Below, in pieces: positions 57,613 to 64,000 of a stretch of DNA of 64,000 nucleotides; the stretch's first letter is position 1; each line of letters starts with the position of its first letter. The position numbers and the translations under genes are program-made. Location: assembly GCF_041927875.1 (NCBI RefSeq), contig NZ_JBHFHN010000001.1; one strand, 5' to 3'. The notes under the pieces are model-generated. The model was not told where the DNA came from. It saw nothing but the letters and a program-made list of their open reading frames with translations, and did not search any database. The stretch comes from Paracoccus sp041927875. GTDB lineage: Bacteria; Pseudomonadota; Alphaproteobacteria; Rhodobacterales; Rhodobacteraceae.

Positions 57613-58556
57613 GGTAGCACGGCCAGCCAGAACCAGATCGTCAGGACCGAGGCGGCGGTGGCCACCAGCACCGAACTGGCCGCGACGCGCCGCGCCGCGC
57701 CATACATGTTGGCGAAAAGATAGGCATTCACCCCCGGCGCCATGGCGGCGGTCACCACAGCCGAGCGCATTCCCGCCACATCGGTGCCAAAGGCGCGGGT
57801 CAGCACATAGGCGATGGCCGGGTGCAGGATCAGCGCGGCAAAGGCGACGACCGCGACCAGCTTCATGTCGCCCTCGGGGCGGTAGCGGTAAAGCACGCCG
57901 CCCAGGCCGAACAGCGCGGCGGGAAGGGCTGCGCCCGCGACCATGGTGACCGCCGCCCAGATCGGTTCGGGCAGGTCATGGCCGCTGGCGCGCATTCCGA
58001 TATTGGCGGCAAATCCCGCCATGATGCCGATCACCAGCGGCGTTTTCAGCACCCCGGTCAGGGCGCGCCGCGCGATGGTGGCCAGCGGTGCGGGCTGGCC
58101 GCGCGCCAGTGTGAACTCCATCATCGTGATGCCAAAGGTGTAAAGCAGCGGCGAATGGATCGAGATGATGGAATAGTTCCCCGCGAGCGCCTCGGCCCCA
58201 TAGGCGCGTTGGGTGATCGGGATGCCAAGCAGCAGCGAGTTCGAGAACAGCCCGCAAAAGCCGATGGCGATGCAGTCCGGGCCAGGGCGGTGAAAGACAA
58301 AGCGCGCGATCCCGGCGGCGAAGAAGAAGCCCGCGAAGGCCCCGGCGTAAAAGGCCGTCAGCAGGCCCAGGTCATAGGCCGCGCCCAGGTCGATCTGCGC
58401 GATGGATCGAAACAGCAGCACCGGCACGGCGAAGTTCTGGGCAAAGCGCATGATGCCCTCGATCGCGGGATCGGCGATCAGCCCCGACCAGCGTGCGCCG
58501 TAACCATAGCCGATCACCAGAAAGACCGGCAGGATGACGGTCAGCAACGCCTCCAT
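57609..58556 (-). CDS. AEC family transporter (auxin efflux carrier-like)
   Basis: A 315-residue protein with about ten transmembrane helices. Typical AEC features are VILPVFLVIGYGYGARW at the start, NFAVPVLLFRSIAQ, GFCGLFSNSLLLGIPI near the middle and AAMAPGVNAYLFANMYG near the C-terminus. Bacterial members export or import organic acids such as malonate or malate. Its ATG lies 1 nt after the MBL hydrolase stop, so it is the last gene of the minus-strand operon. Substrate unknown. Confidence 0.87.
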   Translation of the reverse strand: MEALLTVILPVFLVIGYGYGARWSGLIADPAIEGIMRFAQNFAVPVLLFRSIAQIDLGAAYDLGLLTAFYAGAFAGFFFAAGIARFVFHRPGPDCIAIGFCGLFSNSLLLGIPITQRAYGAEALAGNYSIISIHSPLLYTFGITMMEFTLARGQPAPLATIARRALTGVLKTPLVIGIMAGFAANIGMRASGHDLPEPIWAAVTMVAGAALPAALFGLGGVLYRYRPEGDMKLVAVVAFAALILHPAIAYVLTRAFGTDVAGMRSAVVTAAMAPGVNAYLFANMYGAARRVAASSVLVATAASVLTIWFWLAVLP

Positions 58557-58557
58557 C

Positions 58558-59370
58558 TCAGAGCTCCAGCACCAGCCCGTCATGGGCCGGGATCACGCCC
58601 TGGGGCAGTTCGGCGCAGAGCGTGGCATAATCCATGTCGATATGCATGTTGGTCAGCACCGCGCGGGCGGGCGCGGCGCGGCTGATCCAGTCCAAAGCCT
58701 GCCCCAGATGGGCATGGGTCGGATGCGGGCGGCGTTGCAGCGCGTCGATGATGAACAGATCAAGGCCGTTCAGCGTGGGCCAGGCGTCATCGGGAATGGC
58801 CGAGACATCGGGCAGATAGGCGGCATTGCGCCCCTCGGCCGCGATGCGAAAGCCAAGCGCGGGGATGCCGCCATGGGCGACGGCAAAGGGGCGCAACTGG
58901 ATCGGGCCGCCGGGGCCGTCGATGGCGAACCGCCTGGTGATCGCGTGCATCTCGCAGATCGGGGGGTAGGGGGAACCTGCGGGGGTTTCAAAGATATAGC
59001 CGAAGCGGGCGCGCAGCACCTCGGTCGTGGGGGCATCGGCGTAAAGGCGGATGCGCGACCGCATCAGATGCACGACCTGGCGCAGGTCGTCGATGCCGTG
59101 GATATGGTCGGCATGGGGGTGGGTATAGACCACGCCGTCCAGCCGGGTGATGCGGCCCAGCAGCAGTTGCCGGTGCAGGTCAGGGCCGGTGTCGATCAGC
59201 ACGCTGGTGGTGCCGGACGGGCCGATGCGTTCCACCATCAGCGAACAGCGCATCCGGCGGTTGCGCGGCTCGGCCGGGTCGCAATCGCCCCACAGGCCCG
59301 CGCCGTCCGGCCCGCCCGCGCGCGGCACGCCCCCCGACGATCCGCAGCCCAGGATCGTCAGCCGCATCAT
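58558..59370 (-). CDS. MBL-fold metallohydrolase (PhnP-like phosphodiesterase family)
   Basis: A 270-residue metallo-beta-lactamase-fold enzyme. It starts LTILGCGSSGGVPR and has the metal motif YTHPHADHIHGIDDLR near residue 82, then LPDVSAIPD and TNMHIDMDY for the remaining ligands. The layout fits PhnP-type cyclic phosphodiesterases, but the gene lies with tatD and holB rather than phn genes, as is common in Alphaproteobacteria. The start overlaps the tatD stop (ATGA). Confidence 0.88.
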   Translation of the reverse strand: MMRLTILGCGSSGGVPRAGGPDGAGLWGDCDPAEPRNRRMRCSLMVERIGPSGTTSVLIDTGPDLHRQLLLGRITRLDGVVYTHPHADHIHGIDDLRQVVHLMRSRIRLYADAPTTEVLRARFGYIFETPAGSPYPPICEMHAITRRFAIDGPGGPIQLRPFAVAHGGIPALGFRIAAEGRNAAYLPDVSAIPDDAWPTLNGLDLFIIDALQRRPHPTHAHLGQALDWISRAAPARAVLTNMHIDMDYATLCAELPQGVIPAHDGLVLEL

Positions 59371-60167
59371 CGCGCGGCCTTGGCGAACAGCCGGTCGAAA
59401 TTGGCGGTTGTCGCGGCGGCGAAATCATCCAGGCTGATGCCGAACACCTGCGCGCCCACGGCGGCGGTATGGGCGACATAGGCCGGTTCGTTGCGCCGTC
59501 CGCGATGCGGGGGCGGGGCCAGATAGGGCGCGTCGGTTTCCACCAGCACCCGGTCAAGGGGTGCTGCGGCGAAGATGTCGCGGATCTCCTGGCTTTTGGG
59601 GAAGGCGGCGATTCCCGACATCGACAGGTAAAAGCCCAGATCCAGACAGGCCCGCGCCAGTTCGGGGGACGAGGAAAAGCAGTGCATGACGCAATCATAG
59701 GCGCCCTTGCGGTGTTCCTCGGTCAGGATGCGCGCCATGTCGTCATCGGCGGCGCGGGCGTGGATGATCAGCGGCAGGCCAGTCAGCCGCGCGGCCTGAA
59801 TATGGGTCAGCAGGCTTTCGATCTGCGCATCGCGGCTGTCGGCGCTGTAGTGGTAGTCAAGGCCGGTCTCTCCGATCCCGACCATTTTCGGATGCGCGGC
59901 GATTGCGACCAGCTCGTCGATCCGGGCCTGAGGTTCCTCGCCCGCGCTCATCGGATGGGTGCCGACCGCGTAGAACACGCCTTCATGCGCCTCGGCGATG
60001 GCGCGGACGGCGGGTTCGCTGCGCAGGCGGGTGCAGATGGTCACCATGCGGCGGACGCCTGCGGCGCGGGCGCGGGCCACAAGATCGGGGATCTGGCCGT
60101 CGAAATCGGGAAAGTCCAGGTGGCAGTGGCTATCCACCAACTGCGGCAGGTCGGGATGATCGGTCAT
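59367..60167 (-). CDS. tatD: TatD family metal-dependent hydrolase (DNase)
   Basis: A 266-residue TIM-barrel hydrolase with the N-terminal metal pair DSHCHLDFPDFDGQ, then GIGETGLDYHY, LIIHARAADDD, VMHCFSSS and VETDAPYLAPPPHRG. TatD enzymes are 3'-5' exonucleases used in DNA repair and degradation. The length is normal. It starts 47 nt after the holB stop and overlaps the next gene by ATGA. Confidence 0.93.
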   Translation of the reverse strand: MTDHPDLPQLVDSHCHLDFPDFDGQIPDLVARARAAGVRRMVTICTRLRSEPAVRAIAEAHEGVFYAVGTHPMSAGEEPQARIDELVAIAAHPKMVGIGETGLDYHYSADSRDAQIESLLTHIQAARLTGLPLIIHARAADDDMARILTEEHRKGAYDCVMHCFSSSPELARACLDLGFYLSMSGIAAFPKSQEIRDIFAAAPLDRVLVETDAPYLAPPPHRGRRNEPAYVAHTAAVGAQVFGISLDDFAAATTANFDRLFAKAAR

Positions 60168-60213
60168 GGCGCCTCGCTTCGTCGGCCCGGTATCGCGCCC
60201 GCCGCGGGGCGGG

Positions 60214-61371
60214 TCAAGCGGGCAGGCTGCCCGCCGTTGCCGCCATGTCAAGGAAGGCATCCAGCAGCGCCGAAGCCGCATCGAGGTTCACCGCCCGGCC
60301 ATGGCGCAGCCGCGCGCCGATGCGGATCTGCGCCTCGGCCCAGATGCGGGCGGCGGTGGCATCGGGGCAGAGGCGGGTCAGGATCGCGGCCTCATCGGGC
60401 GTGGCGGCGGGATCGGGCGGCAGGCCCAGACCGCAGCGCGCCAGCCGCGCCAGCATCAGGTCGATCAGATCATGGGCAAGCGCCAGCCGCGCCTCGGCCC
60501 CGCGTTGGGCGTGGCTTTCGGCAAAGGACAGGGCGGCGGCGCGATCCAGCCGGGGCAGGCTGGCGGCCAGGTCAATCAGCGCGCCGTAGCTGGCCAGCCC
60601 GTCCAGATTGATCAGCCGCATCGCCTCACCCACCGAGCCGCCCGAGAGCGCGGCCAGCGGCAGCGCGTGGCGCGCGGCCACATCGGCATCGGCCCCGGCA
60701 TCGGCCAAAGCCTGCGCGATGTCATCCGGTGCAAGTGCCGCCAGCCGCAGCGTGCGGCAGCGCGACCGGATGGTGGGCAAAAGCCCCGCCGGTTGATGGG
60801 CGATCAGCAGCAGCACCGCGCCGGGGGGCGGTTCCTCCAGCAGCTTCAGCAGCGCATTGGCGGCGGGCGTGTTCAGATCGTCGGCGGCATCGACAATCGC
60901 CACCCGCCGCCCGCCATCGGCAGCCGTCATCTGGAAAAACGACTTCAGCTTGCGGATCTCATCGACGGTGATGTCCTGCCGGTGGCGGCCCGCCTTGTCG
61001 TCCCAGGGGCGGCGGGTCAGATGCAGGCGCGGCTCGGCCAGTTGCGCCAGGCGGCGCGACAGCGGGTCATCGCCGGGATCGCGCAGCGCCAGGCCCTGCG
61101 GTTCGGGGGCGCCGAACAGGCCGTCATCCGGCGCCGTGTCGGTCAGCAGCGCGCGGGCGATGCGCCAGGCCAAGGTGGCCTTGCCAACACCACGCGGCCC
61201 GGTCAGCAGCCAGGCGTGATGCAGCCGCCCGGCGCGCGCGGCCTGAAGAAAGGCATCCTCGGCGCGGGCCTGCCCGAACAGGCGGCGGGTGACGCGGGGA
61301 TGGGGCGCGCCCTCGATCCGGTCAGCCTCGGGCGGGGGGGCGGCGTCGTCCAGGACGGGGGCGCGGGCCAT
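60214..61371 (-). CDS. holB: DNA polymerase III subunit delta'
   Basis: A 385-residue clamp-loader subunit. Walker A-like GPRGVGKATLAWRIARALL near residue 58, the DAADDLNTPAANALLKLLEEPP Walker B/sensor region and TIRSRCRTLRL are clear. The Cys-rich zinc module of E. coli delta' is not visible. Together with tmk it forms the usual tmk–holB pair; starts 3 nt after tmk ends. Confidence 0.93.
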   Translation of the reverse strand: MARAPVLDDAAPPPEADRIEGAPHPRVTRRLFGQARAEDAFLQAARAGRLHHAWLLTGPRGVGKATLAWRIARALLTDTAPDDGLFGAPEPQGLALRDPGDDPLSRRLAQLAEPRLHLTRRPWDDKAGRHRQDITVDEIRKLKSFFQMTAADGGRRVAIVDAADDLNTPAANALLKLLEEPPPGAVLLLIAHQPAGLLPTIRSRCRTLRLAALAPDDIAQALADAGADADVAARHALPLAALSGGSVGEAMRLINLDGLASYGALIDLAASLPRLDRAAALSFAESHAQRGAEARLALAHDLIDLMLARLARCGLGLPPDPAATPDEAAILTRLCPDATAARIWAEAQIRIGARLRHGRAVNLDAASALLDAFLDMAATAGSLPA

Positions 61372-61374
61372 CGG

Positions 61375-62001
61375 TCAGATCCCCAGCCGGTCGCGCAGCA
61401 GCGCGTCGATGCGGCCCGCGATGGAATCCGGCGCGTCGGCGGCATCCAGCAGCGCCACGCGGCCCGGGGCCTCGGCGGCCAGGGCCGCGAAACCGGCACG
61501 CAGCGCCTGTTGGAAGGCCAGGCCCATCTCCTCGAACCGGTCCTCGCCTGATCGGCGGGCAAGGCCACGGCGCAGCGCCTCGGCGGGGTCCATGTCCATG
61601 ACCAGCGTCAGGTCGGGTTCGGTGCCGATCATCAGCGCGTGCAGCCGGTCGACAAGCCCGCGCAGATCGGCCCGCGCCGCGCCCTGATAGACGCGGGTGC
61701 TGTCAGCGAAACGGTCGGTGATGACCACCGCGCCACGGGCAAGCGCGGGGCGGATGGTGCGTTCCAGATGGTCGCGGCGGGCGGCGGTGAACAGCAGGAT
61801 CTCGGTCTCGGGCGACCAGCGGTCGGGGTCGCCCTCGACCAGCAGGCGGCGGATGTCCTCGGCGCCGGGGCTGCCGCCCGGCTCGCGCGTCAGCACGACA
61901 TCGCGGCCACGCGCGCGGAAGCGGTCGGCCAGGGCGCGGGCCTGGGTCGATTTGCCCGACCCGTCCATCCCCTCGAACGAGATGAAGATGCCCTGCGCCA
62001 C
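61375..62001 (-). CDS. tmk: Thymidylate kinase
   Basis: A 208-residue enzyme phosphorylating dTMP to dTDP. P-loop FEGMDGSGKSTQ at residues 8-19, the TREPGGSPGAEDIR dTMP-binding loop and the DRFADSTRVYQGAAR segment are intact. The lid ARRSGEDRFEEM follows. The start is GTG at 62001, 4 nt after the carboxypeptidase stop. Confidence 0.95.
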   Translation of the reverse strand: MAQGIFISFEGMDGSGKSTQARALADRFRARGRDVVLTREPGGSPGAEDIRRLLVEGDPDRWSPETEILLFTAARRDHLERTIRPALARGAVVITDRFADSTRVYQGAARADLRGLVDRLHALMIGTEPDLTLVMDMDPAEALRRGLARRSGEDRFEEMGLAFQQALRAGFAALAAEAPGRVALLDAADAPDSIAGRIDALLRDRLGI

Positions 62002-62005
62002 CGGG

Positions 62006-63322
62006 TCAGCCGTCCAGATCGGCGGCGTCGGTCTGGTTCGCTTCGGGCGTCGCTTCGGGTGTGGGGGCCGTGGTCGCAGGCGCCGTCACCGCCGGCGCCG
62101 TCACCGCGGGCGCGGTAACGGCGGGCGAGGTCACGGCGGCGGGCATCGGCGGGGCCACGCCCACGGCCTGCATGCCAAGGCCGAACAGACGACCGGCGGC
62201 GGTCTGCATCCGACCAACCACACCGGCCTTGCCCACTGCGGTCTCGGCGGTCAGCGGCACACGGGTCTGCGCACCGCCGGGGATCGTCACGACCAGCGTG
62301 CCGACCTCGGCCCCGGCCTCGATCGGGGCTTGCAGCGGGCCGTCGAATACCGCCTCGGCACTGACGCCATCCTGGCTGAGCGCGGGCACCATCACCGTCA
62401 CATCGCGCGGCACCACAAGGCCCACGCGCGCCGACGACCCCAGCCAGACCGGCGCATCCGCGACCTTGGTGCCCTGCGTCACCAGCGTCTTTTCGACGAA
62501 TTGGCGAAAGGCCCAGTTCACGATCCGCTCGGCCTCTTCGGCGCGGGCCTTTTCGCTGGGCAGGCCGGTGATGACAAAGACCACGCGGCGGCCGTTCTGC
62601 ACGGCGGACCCGACCAGTCCATAACCGGCCTCCTGCGTATGCCCGGTTTTCAGCCCGTCCGCGCCAATTCCCAGCCGCAACAACGGGTTGCGGTTGTGGC
62701 GATTATCGGGCGCGCGATTGTCGAACGCATATTCGCGCATCGCGAAATAGGGGTAGAAATCGGGGAAATCCTGGATCAGATGCAGCGCCAGCTTGCCCAG
62801 ATCCTCCATCGACATGACCTGACCGGGCGCGGGCCAACCCGAGGCATTGGCGAAATGCGAATGCGTCAGCCCAAGCGCCTTGGCGCGTTCCGTCATCTGC
62901 GCGGCAAAGGCGTCTTCCGACCCCGCCAGATTTTCCGCCACCACCACGCAGGCGTCATTGCCCGACAGGACGATCATGCCCTTGATCAGTTCCTCGACCG
63001 TGGGGCGGTCGCGTTCGTTCAGGAACATCGTCGATCCGCCCATGGCGCGCGCCTTGCTGGACACGGCAAAGCGGGTGTCCATCGCCACCCGGCCATCCTT
63101 CACGGCCTCGAACAGCATCGAGATCGTCATCAGCTTCGACATCGAGGCCGGCGGCAGCGGCTGATCGGCATTCTTCGACAACAGCACCGTCTGGGTGCCG
63201 ACGTCATAGACCCAGGCGGCACCGGCCTGGGTGTCAAAGGCGCGCGCGGGCAGGGCGGCAAACAGCGCCACCATCGCCATCAGCGCGGCAACAAGGCGGG
63301 GCAGGCGGGTCGTCAGGGGCAT
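62006..63322 (-). CDS. D-alanyl-D-alanine carboxypeptidase (DacA/DacC-like) with Pro/Ala/Thr-rich tail
   Basis: A 438-residue low-molecular-mass penicillin-binding protein that trims D-Ala from peptidoglycan. Signal peptide ending FAALPARA; catalytic SxxK in PPASMSKLM, SxN in VLSGNDACV, KTG in DGLKTGHTQEAGYG. A C-terminal beta domain follows (WLGSSARVGLVVPRDVTV). The last 50 residues are a low-complexity tail with repeated PAVTAPAVTAPAVTAP, instead of the amphipathic helix usual in DacA. GAGGACACCG precedes ATG 63322. First gene of the minus-strand operon. Confidence 0.92.
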   Translation of the reverse strand: MPLTTRLPRLVAALMAMVALFAALPARAFDTQAGAAWVYDVGTQTVLLSKNADQPLPPASMSKLMTISMLFEAVKDGRVAMDTRFAVSSKARAMGGSTMFLNERDRPTVEELIKGMIVLSGNDACVVVAENLAGSEDAFAAQMTERAKALGLTHSHFANASGWPAPGQVMSMEDLGKLALHLIQDFPDFYPYFAMREYAFDNRAPDNRHNRNPLLRLGIGADGLKTGHTQEAGYGLVGSAVQNGRRVVFVITGLPSEKARAEEAERIVNWAFRQFVEKTLVTQGTKVADAPVWLGSSARVGLVVPRDVTVMVPALSQDGVSAEAVFDGPLQAPIEAGAEVGTLVVTIPGGAQTRVPLTAETAVGKAGVVGRMQTAAGRLFGLGMQAVGVAPPMPAAVTSPAVTAPAVTAPAVTAPATTAPTPEATPEANQTDAADLDG

Positions 63323-63475
63323 CGGTGTCCTCGGTCTGGTTGGGGCGACCATAAACCCAGCCGCGCGCGGTGAAAACCCTGCCCAAGCCCGCGCCGCCCC
63401 GTCGCGGCGGCGATTTGCCGCCACCGTGCCCGCCACCCTTTCAGAATCGCGTGAGCGCGTCTAACAGGGCGTCAC

Positions 63476-63565
63476 GGAAGTGTGGCCGAGTGGTTTAAGG
63501 CTCTGGTCTTGAAAACCAGCGAGGGGGAGACCCCTCCGTGGGTTCGAATCCCACCGCTTCCGCCA
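63476..63565 (+). tRNA. tRNA-Ser (anticodon UGA)
   Basis: A 90-nt class II tRNA with encoded CCA. Acceptor GGAAGTG pairs with CGCTTCC (one G-T pair). The anticodon stem CTGGT/ACCAG encloses CTTGAAA, giving TGA. The long variable arm GCGAGGGGGAGACCCCTCCG and the T arm GGGTTCGAATCCC are present. Confidence 0.97.
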
Positions 63566-63668
63566 GCCCCCATCACCCTTTCGTGCCCAGCCCGCTTCGT
63601 GACCGCCCGCCGCGTGACATCGCCCGCGGTTTCGGGCAACCTGCGCGCGAAAACCACAGGACCACGAC

Positions 63669-64000
63669 ATGCAGACCGATACACCCGCCGCCAACCAGTT
63701 GATCCTGGTGGTCGAGGACGAACGCGAGATCGCCGAGATCCTGACCGCCTATCTGGAACAGGCGGGCTTTCGCACCGTCACCGCCAGCGATGGCGACACC
63801 GCGCTGACCCATGCCGCGCGGCTGCGGCCCGATCTGATCCTGCTGGATCTGCGGCTGCCGCGCCGCGACGGGTTTTCGGTGCTGTCGACGCTGCGGGTCG
63901 ACAATACCACGCCGGTGATCGTCATCAGCGCGCTGTCGGATGATCTGGACAAGCTGTCGGCCTTGCGCATTGGTGCCGATGATTACGTCACCAAGCCCTT
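63669..64000 (+). CDS. Response regulator receiver domain, OmpR/BaeR-like (truncated by window end)
   Basis: The first 110 residues of a two-component response regulator. The acidic pocket is VVEDEREIAE, the phosphorylated Asp lies in LILLDLRLPRRDGF, and the switch residues are VIVISALSD and ADDYVTKP. The output domain is beyond the window; the linker-free start and spacing resemble the OmpR/PhoB class, with some likeness to BaeR. It lies 103 nt after tRNA-Ser. Confidence 0.85.
   Translation, partial: MQTDTPAANQLILVVEDEREIAEILTAYLEQAGFRTVTASDGDTALTHAARLRPDLILLDLRLPRRDGFSVLSTLRVDNTTPVIVISALSDDLDKLSALRIGADDYVTKP

Overview
The window looks like a chromosomal segment of a Rhodobacteraceae bacterium, most likely Paracoccus or a close relative. 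The DNA is very GC-rich. The cytochrome oxidase subunit I gene lies next to a c550-type cytochrome gene (ctaD–cycA), as I recall for Paracoccus denitrificans. The F0 genes are split from F1, in the order atpI-B-E-F'-F. An ethylmalonyl-CoA-pathway gene pair (mcl2/mch) is present. I see no rRNA, prophage, transposase, CRISPR array or plasmid functions. Two tRNA genes (Leu-GAG, Ser-UGA) are present.

Layout. 1–10.5 kb: cation efflux, pfkB plus a small metallopeptidase, gltX, then a tightly overlapping cluster (malyl-CoA thioesterase/lyase, NnrU protein, DUF1737 protein, mesaconyl-CoA hydratase, DUF4344 metallopeptidase). This runs into a triplicated leader in front of a TetR-type regulator. 10.6–22 kb: oligoendopeptidase, the succinate dehydrogenase operon (sdhC-D-A, two accessory genes, sdhB), a DUF1989 protein, an ArsR-type regulator and the ATP synthase F0 operon. 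22–34.9 kb: OmpA lipoprotein, nth–adenosine kinase, sulfotransferase and GT14-like enzyme, HIT protein, PhoD-type phosphatase, an orphan ABC ATPase, a zinc-finger protein, polA and a second cation efflux gene. 34.9–37.1 kb: a gene-free, repeat-filled gap between convergent genes. 37.1–45.2 kb: hydroxypyruvate isomerase-like and DUF1285 genes, then a MoxR–DUF58–DUF4159–GATase-like membrane operon. 45.3–50.5 kb: acetyltransferase, cytochrome b561, DUF2244, ctaD, cycA, lipB, tRNA-Leu. 50.7–57.6 kb: a polyamine-type ABC transporter operon with three tandem paralogous binding-protein genes. 57.6–63.3 kb: a minus-strand run dacC-like–tmk–holB–tatD–MBL hydrolase–AEC transporter. The window ends in tRNA-Ser and a truncated response regulator.

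Together the genes point to aerobic respiration (SDH, aa3 oxidase, c550, F0F1), C2/acetate assimilation through malyl-CoA and mesaconyl-CoA, and uptake of polyamine-like solutes. The most unusual elements are the repeat structures (7.9–8.6 kb leader triplication; 35.9–36.9 kb array of 248-bp units; a dispersed intergenic hairpin family), the triplicated binding-protein genes with a hairpin at every junction, and the Met/His-rich extension on the ATP synthase b' subunit. Long open frames opposite real genes are common here because of GC-rich codon use and were left out.
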